A stretch of 64,000 bases of DNA, taken from assembly GCA_034520725.1 (NCBI GenBank), contig JAXHNH010000025.1, positions 186,001 to 250,000 on the forward strand, written 5' to 3'. The notes under the pieces were generated by a model. That model was not told where the DNA came from. It ran no database searches and saw only the letters and a program-made list of their open reading frames with translations. The translations under genes were made by a program, and so were the position numbers. Of the stretch, positions 43,752 through 52,607 are shown one piece after another. Position 1 is the first letter of the stretch. Each line of letters starts with the position of its first letter. Origin of the DNA: Gracilimonas sp034520725. GTDB lineage: Bacteria > Bacteroidota > Rhodothermia > Balneolales > Balneolaceae.

Positions 43752-46700
43752 ATGTATATATCCGAATTAGAATTACAGGGTTTTAAGAGCTTTGCCCATA
43801 AGACCAAGGTGAAGTTTGACAGTGGTATCACCTCGATCGTGGGGCCGAATGGGTGTGGTAAATCTAATATTGTAGATGCCCTGCGCTGGGTTTTGGGAGA
43901 GCAAAGACCTTCACTTCTGCGCTCATCGGCTATGGCTAACGTTATTTTCAACGGGACGGCACAAAAGAAAGCACTCGGGTTGGCTGAAGTTTCCCTCACG
44001 TTTGTGAATGATAAAGGCATTCTTCCCATTGAGTACAGCGAGGTTACCATTTCAAGACGGTTGTACAGATCCGGTGACAGTGAATACCTGATCAACGGAA
44101 CCAGCTGCCGACTCAAGGATATCATGGAGCTTTTCATGGATACCGGTATGGGTTCTGATGCCTACTCTGTGATCGAGCTTAAAATGGTTGAAGAGATCCT
44201 CAATGATAAGAATAACGATCGCCGGCGATTATTTGAAGAAGCAGCCGGTGTGACCAAGTACAAGGATCAGCGCAAAAAGACGCTGCGTAAACTGGAATCC
44301 ACCCGAAAGGATCTTCAGCGCGTAGATGACCTTTTGGTTGAACTGAGAAAGAAAGCTCGCTCGCTTGAAATTCAGGCTGAAAAAGCTGAAAAGGCTAAAG
44401 TTTACAAAGATGAACTTGAGCAGCTTGATAAAGCCTTGACTCTCCATGATTTCAATAAGATCAAGGAGGAGCTGGAACCGCTGAAGGAGCGTATCAAAAA
44501 TGCCGATAAGGAGAAACGGGAGATCGCCAAGGCAATCGAAGAGCTTGAGGCCAATGATGAAAAAGCCCGTGCCAAACTGATCGAAAAGGAAAAGCAGCAG
44601 GCTGAAGCTCAGCGCAGGGTGAGTCAATTACATAATGCATTACGCGAAGCTGATACCAATCTCCGCATTACCCGTGAAAAGATTGAGAATGAGAAGAAGG
44701 TGATAACGGAGTATGCCAAAGATATTGAAAGCGGGCAAAACGACCTTGAGGAATTAAATGACCTGCTGGAATCGAGCCGTAACAAGCTTGAAAGCTTTGA
44801 TGATGAAATGGAAAAATCGAGCAAGGCACTCGAAGATTCCAAGAAGAAATACGGCCAGATACAGCAGCAGTACAACCGTGAGCGCAGCGATTTGTATGAA
44901 ATTGAAGTTCAGCTGAGTGCAACCAATAATGAGCTGAATCAGCTGCAGACCAAGCGGATCAAAATTGAGAGTCGCCTTGAAAATACCGAAGGTGATCTTC
45001 AACGTATTGATGATGAGATCACCGATCTGAATGACGAGATCGAGAACATGAACGGTGAGCAGGGTCTCATCGAAAAGAAACTGGACAAACTGGTTGGTGT
45101 TCGTGATGAACTGGAAGTTGAGCTGGAAACTGCCCGCGAAAAGCGTGAACAGTTTGCCGACAAACAAAATGAGATCAAAGATGAGCTGAGAACCCTTCAG
45201 AGTAAAAAAGAATCTCTGGAGTCAGAGATCCGCCTGATGAATGACCTTGCCAGCTCCAATGAAGCTTTTCCGGGAAGCGTCAAATACCTGATCGAAAATC
45301 ACCGATTCGACTTCAAGGATATGACAACCGTATCCGAAGTTTTTGATACCGATCAAAATCATGCAGTGGCTTTGGAAGCTGTGCTGGGTGACGTACTTAA
45401 TTTCGTGGTTGTTAAAACCCTCGATGAAGCGCAGCGTGCTGCTAAGATCCTCAAAGAAAATAAAAAAGGCCGGGCCACCTTCATCCCACTCGATCAGCTT
45501 GCGGCAACCTATCCGGTTAAGGATGGAAGCTTGTTTGATGAGGTGAAATCCAAGCGGGAATATTCCGCTCTCAAGCAGTTATTGCTTGGCAATGTGATGG
45601 TTTTTGATTCTGTGGAAGAAGCATACAAAAGCACACGATCTGAAAAGGATGCGATCGGTGTTACCTTTGACGGTGAAGTAGTCACAAACAACAAATTCTT
45701 CCAAAGCGGCAGTAAAAAGAAGAATGCCGGTATCCGGGTTGGACTCAAGGACAAGATCGAAAAGCTGGAGAAGGAAGAGGTCAAAACATCCAAAGAGATC
45801 GTGAAGCTGGAAGCCTATCTTCAGCAGATCGTTGAAAAATATGAGAAATTGGATATTGGCAAGCTCAGCCAGATGCTCAAAGAAAAAGAGCAGGAAGTGC
45901 GCCGACTTGAACAGCAGCAGCAAAGTTTGAGCTCCAAAGTTTCTGTATATCAAAAGAATATCGGTGAGCTGGTTAACCGTAAAGATCATCTGAAAAGCAG
46001 TGAGGGTTCCGCACAGGAGGAACTCAACTCTATTCAGCCCAAACAGAAGGAATTACAGCAAAAAATGCTGGAGCTGGACGAGAAACAGCAGGAAAAAAAG
46101 GAGCTTCTGGAAACGCTTGAAGACGAGCGATCGATTGCTCAAAGCCGTTACAACGACACTCAGCTGAAGCATCAAGATCTGAAGAATAAGGTGGACAATC
46201 TGGAGCGGGATGTACAACGGGCTGAGACCGGGATCCAGAATGTGAAGAAACGAATAGAAAACCGAACGCAGCTTACAGAAGAAAGCAAGGAACAAATTGA
46301 AACGCTGACTTCCCGCACCAAAGAACTTCAGGAAACCATTACGACCAACAGTGAGCTGAAGAAAGAAGCAGACGAAGCTCTGGCCAAAGCTGAAGAAACA
46401 GCAGCCAAACAGCGTGGCAGGATCAATGAGATCGAAAAAGAACTGAAAGAAGTGCGCCGCCGTAAAGAGGTCAACATGGAGCTGGTGCACCATCTTGATA
46501 TGGCCCGCGAAAAAATGGAAATGCAGTCTCAGACACTATCTGATCATATCTGGGAAACGTACGGTATCCTGATGAAACAGGTGACCCAGGAACTGCCGGA
46601 AGACAAAACACCTGAAGCCGCCAAAGAACGCATCAGCTGGTTAAAGCAAAAGCTTAACGGGATTGGGGAGGTTAACCCGCTGGCCATTGAAGAATACAAG

Positions 46701-47279
46701 GAAGAAAAAGAGCGACTCGATTTTTATGAGGAGCAGATCATGGATCTTGAGGAAGCGGAAGAGCAGCTTCTTGAAACCATTGATGAGATCAATGAAACAG
46801 CCACTGAGCGGTTCAACGATACCTTTGAAAAAATTCGCGTCAACTTTCAGAAAGTGTTCAAAACACTGTTTGAGGCTGATGATTACTGTGACCTTATTAT
46901 TGAACAAGACGTTGAAGATCCGTTGGAGGCTCGTATTGAGATAAAGGCTCAGCCACGAGGTAAACGTCCATCCGGTATTTCACAGCTTTCAGGTGGTGAA
47001 AAAACACTGACGGCCATTGCCCTGCTGTTTGCCATCTACCTGGTGAAACCATCTCCTTTCTGTGTATTGGATGAGGTTGATGCACCGCTTGATGATGCTA
47101 ACATTGAACGTTTTGCCAAGATGATCAAGAACTTCAGTGAAGACACTCAATTCATTATCATTACTCATAATAAACAGACCATGAGTAAAGCTGAGATGAT
47201 GTATGGAGTTACCATGCCTGAAACCGGTATTTCACGCCTGGTGGGCGTTAAGCTGGATGAAGTGGAAGATGTGCTGTAG
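43752..47279 (+). CDS. smc: chromosome segregation SMC protein
   Basis: A 1175-residue SMC ATPase, normal length. Walker A is GPNGCGKSN (residues 31-39), the first coiled coil spans roughly 165-500, the hinge about 505-660 (EAFPGSVKYLIENH, LEAVLGDVLNFVVVK), then the second coil, and the C-terminal head with signature SQLSGGEKTLTAIALLFA and Walker B PFCVLDEVDAPLDD. It compacts and segregates chromosomes as a dimer with ScpA and ScpB, which are not in the window. The gene follows frr and the palindromic repeat; its short spacing to that repeat is unusual. Confidence 0.97.
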   Translation: MYISELELQGFKSFAHKTKVKFDSGITSIVGPNGCGKSNIVDALRWVLGEQRPSLLRSSAMANVIFNGTAQKKALGLAEVSLTFVNDKGILPIEYSEVTISRRLYRSGDSEYLINGTSCRLKDIMELFMDTGMGSDAYSVIELKMVEEILNDKNNDRRRLFEEAAGVTKYKDQRKKTLRKLESTRKDLQRVDDLLVELRKKARSLEIQAEKAEKAKVYKDELEQLDKALTLHDFNKIKEELEPLKERIKNADKEKREIAKAIEELEANDEKARAKLIEKEKQQAEAQRRVSQLHNALREADTNLRITREKIENEKKVITEYAKDIESGQNDLEELNDLLESSRNKLESFDDEMEKSSKALEDSKKKYGQIQQQYNRERSDLYEIEVQLSATNNELNQLQTKRIKIESRLENTEGDLQRIDDEITDLNDEIENMNGEQGLIEKKLDKLVGVRDELEVELETAREKREQFADKQNEIKDELRTLQSKKESLESEIRLMNDLASSNEAFPGSVKYLIENHRFDFKDMTTVSEVFDTDQNHAVALEAVLGDVLNFVVVKTLDEAQRAAKILKENKKGRATFIPLDQLAATYPVKDGSLFDEVKSKREYSALKQLLLGNVMVFDSVEEAYKSTRSEKDAIGVTFDGEVVTNNKFFQSGSKKKNAGIRVGLKDKIEKLEKEEVKTSKEIVKLEAYLQQIVEKYEKLDIGKLSQMLKEKEQEVRRLEQQQQSLSSKVSVYQKNIGELVNRKDHLKSSEGSAQEELNSIQPKQKELQQKMLELDEKQQEKKELLETLEDERSIAQSRYNDTQLKHQDLKNKVDNLERDVQRAETGIQNVKKRIENRTQLTEESKEQIETLTSRTKELQETITTNSELKKEADEALAKAEETAAKQRGRINEIEKELKEVRRRKEVNMELVHHLDMAREKMEMQSQTLSDHIWETYGILMKQVTQELPEDKTPEAAKERISWLKQKLNGIGEVNPLAIEEYKEEKERLDFYEEQIMDLEEAEEQLLETIDEINETATERFNDTFEKIRVNFQKVFKTLFEADDYCDLIIEQDVEDPLEARIEIKAQPRGKRPSGISQLSGGEKTLTAIALLFAIYLVKPSPFCVLDEVDAPLDDANIERFAKMIKNFSEDTQFIIITHNKQTMSKAEMMYGVTMPETGISRLVGVKLDEVEDVL

Positions 47280-47287
47280 AATATTGA

Positions 47288-47310
47288 ACCTGCCTCGCCT
47301 GCAGGCAGGT
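47288..47310. repeat. ACCTGCC/GGCAGGT hairpin
   Basis: Seven-base arms ACCTGCC and GGCAGGT surround a nine-base loop just after the smc stop. Similar CCTGCC-type palindromes are scattered in Bacteroidota genomes, but I have only this copy here. Confidence 0.4.
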
Positions 47311-47392
47311 ATCAAACAGACGAATATTCAAAGTGAAGGTTTAGCTATCGCTTTTTTCTCACATCACAACGAGTTTAATTCTTCTACCTTCT

Positions 47393-47418
47393 CGCTCCTG
47401 ACGCTCTGCGTTGGAGCG
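47393..47418 (-). repeat. REP-like element, CGCTCC subtype, copy 1
   Basis: A 26-base imperfect palindrome with outer arms CGCTCC and GGAGCG and an inner hairpin CGC-TCT-GCG. Its reverse complement matches the element at 57791 over nearly all of its length. It lies in the intergenic region after smc. Confidence 0.7.
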
Positions 47419-47636
47419 GTCAAAGTTTACTTACCAACCGCTCATTTGCAATTCTCTTTCCTAGAAAATGCCGCTTATCCCTATTTCCAAGTGATAAATT
47501 AAAACCATCTTATACTGTTTTAATCTTCTATTATACTAGATTGATAGTGTATTAATTGCTATTAGTTATACATTGTTAAATAGATTTGGTCGAGGCACCC
47601 GTTCCGCCGTATATTGAAAGCAGTTAAAAAAATTCA

Positions 47637-47668
47637 AGCCCACGGTACTTAATCGGCGGGCTATTTTT
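47637..47668 (+). terminator. weak terminator-like hairpin in the smc-downstream gap
   Basis: AGCCC and GGGCT pair over five bases around a long loop and are followed by ATTTTTA. It lies about 360 bp after smc, with no coding gene between, so it may end a short non-coding transcript. The gap 47280-47818 otherwise holds only the two palindromes described and a promoter. Confidence 0.4.
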
Positions 47669-47754
47669 ATGCCCATCTCTCATTGTCACCTCCTCTTTTC
47701 TACTTTTCTACTTCCTGTCTTTATCGTTATTTCCAGTCGATTTTTTATTTCATT

Positions 47755-47785
47755 GTTGAAGTTGGTTGAGACCGTTTTATATTTG
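47755..47785 (+). promoter_or_regulatory. candidate promoter of the TPR lipoprotein gene
   Basis: GTTG, then exactly 19 bases, then TATATTTG, the last a perfect TAnnTTTG. It is 34 bases before the start of the TPR lipoprotein. Confidence 0.6.
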
Positions 47786-47818
47786 GCTACACAAAATTAA
47801 ACAAACCGGCTGTATCCA

Positions 47819-48751
47819 ATGAAACATCTATTTATTTTCTCTTTCTCAATGATCCTGTTACTCACTGCATGTGAGACCAAAACAGAAGAAACCCATTTTG
47901 AAGACCTACCCAGTCAGGTACAAACTATTTCATTGACGGGTGACACACTTTATACAAGCATTGACTCTCTGCCTGCATCGTTATCAAACAGAATTGATTC
48001 CCTGAGTGCTCTGGCACTGGAGCAAGACCGACCGGTTGACAGCTATATCTGGGAAGCTCGCAAGACGGCCTACACCGGAGATTACAGAACAGCTGTGGTT
48101 CAGCTTTCATCGGCAATTATTGAATTCCCGGATGAAGCCAGGCTTTACCGTCATCGTGGACATCGATATATCACCCTCAGAGAATTTGATCTGGCTATAG
48201 AGGATTTCAAACGTGCTGCAGAATTATTTCAGGGGAATGAAGATGTAGTGGAGCAGGATGGCCTTCCCAATGCACAAAACACTCCATTGAGTTCACTTCA
48301 CACAAACACCTGGTACCACCTGGGACTGGCTCACTATCTGAAAGGGGAATATGACCAGGCCAATGAAGCGTATAAAAAGGGATTAGAGGTAACGACGAAC
48401 GACGATATGAAAGTGGCATTCCTTTACTGGCAGTACATGGCATTACGGAAAGCAGGTCATGATGTTGAAGCCGGAAAGATCCTTGAAGAAGTAACTGAGG
48501 GTATGACCATGATCGAAAATACAAGCTACCACGAATTGTTGATGGTGTTCAAGGGCGTGTTTACTGAAAATCAGATCCTGGAAGGTGATAATTCTGAGCT
48601 CGATAATTCAACCCTTGGATACGGATTGGGCTTCTGGCACGATATCAACGGGCGTCATGAAAGAGCCAACGAGATCTGGCAGCAGGTCTATGATTCAGAT
48701 AACTGGGCTGCGTTTGGATATATCGCCAGTGAAGCTGAAATAGCTAAATAG
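47819..48751 (+). CDS. TPR-repeat lipoprotein
   Basis: A 310-residue lipoprotein with a lipobox (MILLLTACETK, Cys near residue 19). The rest is helical repeat: TPR-like units occur near residues 80-110 (YIWEARKTAYTGDYRTAVVQ), 115-150 (LYRHRGHRYITLREFDLAIE) and 160-200 (WYHLGLAHYLKGEYDQANEA). Such proteins act as scaffolds at the outer membrane; the partner is not known. The gene stands alone between intergenic repeats: it follows a promoter pattern and is followed within seven bases by the second palindromic repeat. Confidence 0.85.
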   Translation: MKHLFIFSFSMILLLTACETKTEETHFEDLPSQVQTISLTGDTLYTSIDSLPASLSNRIDSLSALALEQDRPVDSYIWEARKTAYTGDYRTAVVQLSSAIIEFPDEARLYRHRGHRYITLREFDLAIEDFKRAAELFQGNEDVVEQDGLPNAQNTPLSSLHTNTWYHLGLAHYLKGEYDQANEAYKKGLEVTTNDDMKVAFLYWQYMALRKAGHDVEAGKILEEVTEGMTMIENTSYHELLMVFKGVFTENQILEGDNSELDNSTLGYGLGFWHDINGRHERANEIWQQVYDSDNWAAFGYIASEAEIAK

Positions 48752-48757
48752 ATTTTT

Positions 48758-48843
48758 GGTGTTATAGTGCGATGGTGTTACGGTGTTTTAGATCGAATTT
48801 TCTAAAACACCGTAACACTTAAACACTTTCGCACATTAACACC
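48758..48843. repeat. GTGTTAC palindromic repeat, copy 2
   Basis: An 86-base imperfect palindrome, beginning GGTGTTATAGTGCGATG and GTGTTACGGTGTTTTAGA, with matching complementary arms around a seven-base loop. The outer arm GTGCGA also occurs in copy 3. It follows the TPR lipoprotein gene by seven bases. Confidence 0.85.
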
Positions 48844-48865
48844 TACAACTAGTTTGAAAATCACT

Positions 48866-49271
48866 ATGAAATATCTGTTATCGATACTAAGTCTGTCATT
48901 TTCTTCTTTCAGCTTGTGCAAGCAGTGAATCTTCTGCATCTAAGTCACAGTTTGATTTTCCTGAGAGATGTGAAGAACCAAGAACAACCCCAAAGGTTAC
49001 AAATATGAGAGAGGCTATGAATGCTCATCATGAATATCCGGCAGATCTACGAAGTAGAGGTATTGAAGGTAGAGTCACTCTTAAATTGCTTATCAGTGAT
49101 ACTGGAGCTGTTGAAACTTTATCAGTAGAACAGTCCCCACATCATGAGCTGACAAAAGTCACCCAAAATGTAGCAAATAATTTAGTTATTGAACCTGGAT
49201 TATGCTCAGGAGCTCCTACAGAAATGCCGATAAATTTCTCCCTTAACTATTTTGTTGATCGCTCTTATTAA
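48866..49271 (+). pseudogene. TonB C-terminal domain lipoprotein, broken by one frameshift
   Basis: An ATG at 48866 starts MKYLLSILSLSFSS, but this frame stops at codon 21. Shifting one base near 48905 gives the lipobox AACASSESSA-type sequence (ACASSESSA) and then the intact frame that runs to the stop: PKVTNMREAMNAHHEYPADL, EGRVTLKLLISDTGAVETLS and the end NYFVDRSY. That is a TonB C-terminal-like domain, found in transporters and in outer-membrane periplasmic helpers, with the usual YP and GxVxLK features. The part from 49005 is open alone. The true product would be a lipoprotein of about 134 residues. Confidence 0.75.
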
Positions 49272-49288
49272 TTCTATCCAAAGAAATG

Positions 49289-49377
49289 GGTGTTAAAGTG
49301 CGAAAGTGTTACGGTGTTATAAGTTGATATACCAACTATAACACCGTAACACCTAAACACACTCGCACCACAACACC
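49289..49377. repeat. GTGTTAC palindromic repeat, copy 3
   Basis: An 89-base imperfect palindrome with GGTGTTAAAGTGCGAAAG and GTGTTACGGTGTTATA in the left arm, complementary to the right arm (TATAACACCGTAACACC and TCGCACCA). It lies between the TonB-domain gene and the M14 peptidase stop, which begins two bases later on the other strand. Confidence 0.85.
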
Positions 49378-49378
49378 A

Positions 49379-51886
49379 TTAGTTCCCTACAAAGAACAGA
49401 GCATTACCGAATAACAGTTTTCCGTTATGCCAGAATCCGCGGAAAAGGGGATTATCAACCATGTAAACAACCTGTCCACTGCCCATATTCTGAACTCCGA
49501 AAGTCAGGGTATTTTCCAGTTCTTCCTTGGCTTCACTTCCTGTAAATCCACTTCGGTGAGCACCGGCTTTTGCTGCTCCCACATTCCAGCCGCTGTCAAG
49601 GTATTCGTAAGCATCAGTACCCAATTTTAGAGACATGTAGGTATCATCATATCCAAAGGCCAGTGGGTGAGTGGTATCCATCGTGATCTCATAAATACTA
49701 CCCGGATTAGAACCTGAAGCGCGATCTCGTTCCGCATTACCATACACTTGTAGTTTATCATTTGGATTAGCCTCTGCTTCATCTTCGCTTTCCAAAGATT
49801 TTTCTTTTAGTGCAAAACCCTCTTTACCGGCCAATACACTGTTTGCACCATCCATGGCTATGAGCGTCCCTCCGTTTCTGACCCACTCTCTGACCAGCGA
49901 TAGGTTGGAATCACTTGTCGCACTGCCATACATATTTGGCATCACAATCACGTGATAATCACTCCAGTCAACCGAACCAATATCGTCGGTATTAATCATT
50001 GTAACAGGGTAATCGATCTGCTGATCAAAGAAATTCCAGATGTGTCCTACCATATTTGAACCTGTTCCTTCACCGGAAATGAGCGCAACCTTAGGGGTTT
50101 CGATCAGGCGTACAGATGAAGAACCAAAATCCTTGCCGGAATCCACAAATCCTGTGGCCACCGGAGTTACAATTCGGTTCAATAATGCAGCTTCATCCTT
50201 AACAATCTGATCAAACCGATCTCCTAAATTTTCATTCCCGTTTCTGGTAATGATCAAAGTACCCGGTTTGTAACTATTGCCATTCAGGGTGAAGGCTTCT
50301 TCAGCATAACGGACTGTCACACCCTTCTTAAGGATCTGTGACAGATATTTCATGTCATCCAGGGAATTCCACTTGGCAAGGTATGCGTATGGCTTTTCGA
50401 TAACCGGTGTCAATTCGTCTTCGGCAATTGCCTGAACAGGCTCTGTATCGATTCTACCCGTTACGGCATAACCGTCGAGTCCGTAGGCATAATGAGTTTC
50501 CCAGGCCGTGATATCATAAGTTAGCGAATCGACCAGTTCAGGATTTGGCTCAAACAATGCCCGCACCAAGGTACCTTTTGGCTGATAGGTGCTGATCACA
50601 TAATCCCCTTCTTCCACAGAAACACGTCCGGTTTCACCGGTTGAGAAATCATATCCATTGGCATTGGATGATCTGGAGGCCATCCCAAATTCGATCTTTT
50701 GTTCCACCAGATACTGAAGCAACATGGATACTTTATCGGGGTTACTGCTTTTCTTGACCACAAAGGTCTTGTACTGACCCGATCCATTCTCGATAGTGTT
50801 ATCGAAGTAGGTTTTGAATTCATTGATCACGCGTTCGTGATTCTGAGAAGTGATCTCTACCGTTGAGATACCACTGGTGTGATGATGCAGCAAACGGTCT
50901 TTCAGCGTCAGAGTATCACCTTCAGGCTTATAAACACCCAATCCGGCAAAACCGCCACCGGCCTGCTCATAGGTCATACCGATCGCCCCATTGAAAGTGG
51001 GCCATGTATCTCCATAGCTAGGATAGAAAAGGTCAAATGATTCCTTAGTAAAGTATAACCAACCTTCTTCATCAAAATATTTGGTGTGATTCTTACCGAT
51101 CATGGTCTGATACTCTCGCTGCCAGGCAGTGATAGCATTATGAAATGGCTCGGCAGCCGGAGCAAAATAATATGGGGAGCGGTAGCTTTGCTCATGGAAA
51201 TCAACATGTACGTGTGGCATCCACTCCTGATACGCTTTAACTCGTTGGCGACTCTCTACCTGTGTCTGCCATGCCCAATCGCGGTTCAGGTCAAAATGAT
51301 AATGGTTTGTACGCCCACCCGGCCATGGTTCATCGTGTTCGCGAGCATCGTGATCCGGATTAAATTCTTCTCCAACCACTGTTCGATACCAGTTCACATA
51401 CCGGTCGCGACCGTCAGGATTGATCATAGGATCCATGATCACGACAGTGTTGTTAAGCCATGCTGTTTTATCAGTTATCAGCTCATGAATGGACTTCATG
51501 GCCGCTTCACTGGATGAGGTTTCGTTCCCGTGCACATTGTAACTCAGCCACACAATAGCTTTTTGATTTGCTGTCGGCTCCCCGTCAACCAGTCCGGTCA
51601 GCTTCAGGTTATTTTGCCTGATCTCTTCGATGTTATTCTGATTTTCAAGAGATGTCACCACCACATAAACCAGCTCGCGACCCTCATTGGTCTTTCCATA
51701 TTGAGTCAGTGTTACCAATGGGGACTCCTCAGCCACGTGCTCAAAATATCCCAGTACCTTATAGTGGGGAGTCCACTGATCTCCAAGCTCATATCCCAGA
51801 TATTCAGCCGGAGATTGAATTTGAGCCCATCCCGGAAGGTTTAGGAATAAGCCTAAGAGTAGTGTTAGCAATAAACTTCGTTTCAT
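49379..51886 (-). CDS. secreted M14 family zinc carboxypeptidase
   Basis: An 835-residue secreted enzyme with a signal peptide (LLLTLLLGLFLNLPGWAQ). The M14 core contains VHGNETSSSEAAM with the HxxE-type zinc ligands, DPMINPDGRDRYVNWYR and VHVDFHEQSYRSPYYFAPAA, with a later His. A long C-terminal region (residues ~400-835) includes segments such as VALISGEGTGSNMVGHIW and WSDYHVIVMPNMYGSATS, resembling glutamine-amidotransferase-like domains seen in large M14 peptidases of Bacteroidota. It would degrade proteins outside the cytoplasm. It is one base coupled to the NTF2-like lipoprotein gene upstream (TAATG). Confidence 0.9.
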   Translation of the reverse strand: MKRSLLLTLLLGLFLNLPGWAQIQSPAEYLGYELGDQWTPHYKVLGYFEHVAEESPLVTLTQYGKTNEGRELVYVVVTSLENQNNIEEIRQNNLKLTGLVDGEPTANQKAIVWLSYNVHGNETSSSEAAMKSIHELITDKTAWLNNTVVIMDPMINPDGRDRYVNWYRTVVGEEFNPDHDAREHDEPWPGGRTNHYHFDLNRDWAWQTQVESRQRVKAYQEWMPHVHVDFHEQSYRSPYYFAPAAEPFHNAITAWQREYQTMIGKNHTKYFDEEGWLYFTKESFDLFYPSYGDTWPTFNGAIGMTYEQAGGGFAGLGVYKPEGDTLTLKDRLLHHHTSGISTVEITSQNHERVINEFKTYFDNTIENGSGQYKTFVVKKSSNPDKVSMLLQYLVEQKIEFGMASRSSNANGYDFSTGETGRVSVEEGDYVISTYQPKGTLVRALFEPNPELVDSLTYDITAWETHYAYGLDGYAVTGRIDTEPVQAIAEDELTPVIEKPYAYLAKWNSLDDMKYLSQILKKGVTVRYAEEAFTLNGNSYKPGTLIITRNGNENLGDRFDQIVKDEAALLNRIVTPVATGFVDSGKDFGSSSVRLIETPKVALISGEGTGSNMVGHIWNFFDQQIDYPVTMINTDDIGSVDWSDYHVIVMPNMYGSATSDSNLSLVREWVRNGGTLIAMDGANSVLAGKEGFALKEKSLESEDEAEANPNDKLQVYGNAERDRASGSNPGSIYEITMDTTHPLAFGYDDTYMSLKLGTDAYEYLDSGWNVGAAKAGAHRSGFTGSEAKEELENTLTFGVQNMGSGQVVYMVDNPLFRGFWHNGKLLFGNALFFVGN

Positions 51887-52398
51887 TATTCTGCCGATTT
51901 ATTTAATTCAGATTCAATTTGTTCAACCACATCATCAACAATGGAATTGGGGATAGGGATAGTAAGGTTGTAATGGGCAATTTTCCACCCATTTTCATCT
52001 TTTACCAAAACCCCGGATCCACGGCTCGGTCCAAGGTTAGGTGTATCCAACTCTTCATCAAACCAGGCAACTTTACCATTGTCCGAAAAATAGATCTTTC
52101 TAAACGTTGGAGTGAAGGTCCATGCAACACCATCATCTTCAAAATAGGATTTGGACCAGGGTTTGAACTCGGCAACCGTCCACCGCTCGGTAGCATCGGT
52201 CCCCATAAAAATAGAGGAATCGTTTTCGAAGTGATCGAAGTATCGTTCAAAATCTCCTTCAGCCGCAGCAGTGTGCCAGTCGTCGAGCACGGCATCAACC
52301 GCATCCGGAGATGGCGGAATTTGAGTTTCTTTGGGTTGACAAGCCACCAAAATTAATGCAGGAAGGAATATCAGTAACAGTAAGGATCGCATAAACAT
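51886..52398 (-). CDS. NTF2-like (SnoaL/DUF4440-type) lipoprotein
   Basis: A 170-residue lipoprotein (lipobox LILVACQPK) with an NTF2-like fold: VLDDWHTAAAEGDFERYFDH, then GTDATERWTVAEFKPW, KVAWFDEELDTPN and DENGWKIAHYNLTIP. This alpha-beta barrel is used for enzymes and binding proteins; the conserved Trp/His pattern resembles the DUF4440 and nuclear transport factor 2 families. It is coupled to the M14 peptidase gene by a one-base overlap. The initial methionine may be residue 1 or 3. Confidence 0.83.
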   Translation of the reverse strand: MFMRSLLLLIFLPALILVACQPKETQIPPSPDAVDAVLDDWHTAAAEGDFERYFDHFENDSSIFMGTDATERWTVAEFKPWSKSYFEDDGVAWTFTPTFRKIYFSDNGKVAWFDEELDTPNLGPSRGSGVLVKDENGWKIAHYNLTIPIPNSIVDDVVEQIESELNKSAE

Positions 52399-52524
52399 AG
52401 GGTTGATTAAAAAGTTAGCCCATGGTAGCTATTACAAAAGGATTGGGCAAGGGGTTTTTTGTAATGGTGTAAGCTGGATTTGTGGTTCGGAAGTCATTTT
52501 CAATTCATCACCCACCTTCAATCT

Positions 52525-52570
52525 CGTTGAGTAGCTCCGCTGCTCAACGCCACCCGGAGGCTCTGCCTCC
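52525..52570 (-). repeat. paired REP hairpins, copy A (left of RAYT)
   Basis: Read on the minus strand it is two hairpins in a row: GGAGGCAGAGCCTCC, then a six-base spacer, then a longer hairpin with arms CGTTGAG and CTCAACG and a GC-RGA-GC-like apex. It is the inverse of copy B on the other side of the transposase. Confidence 0.85.
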
Positions 52571-52591
52571 CTCTAGCCAGAAAAACAGGTT

Positions 52592-52607
52592 TTAACCGGC
52601 CGGTTAA
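52592..52607. other. 16-bp perfect palindrome at the RAYT stop codon
   Basis: TTAACCGGCCGGTTAA is its own reverse complement; the last TTA of the sequence is part of the transposase stop codon. It may serve as a transposase or regulator site, or be chance. Confidence 0.5.

Noticed and set aside
47588..47608. tRNA-like 3' end (GGTCGAGGCACCCGTTCCGCC)
   Set aside because: No acceptor, anticodon or D-arm could be fitted upstream.
48758..49377. Possible CRISPR array in the GTGTTAC repeats
   Set aside because: Only two nearby copies separated by a gene; they are palindromes of 86-89 bases with no regular spacers.
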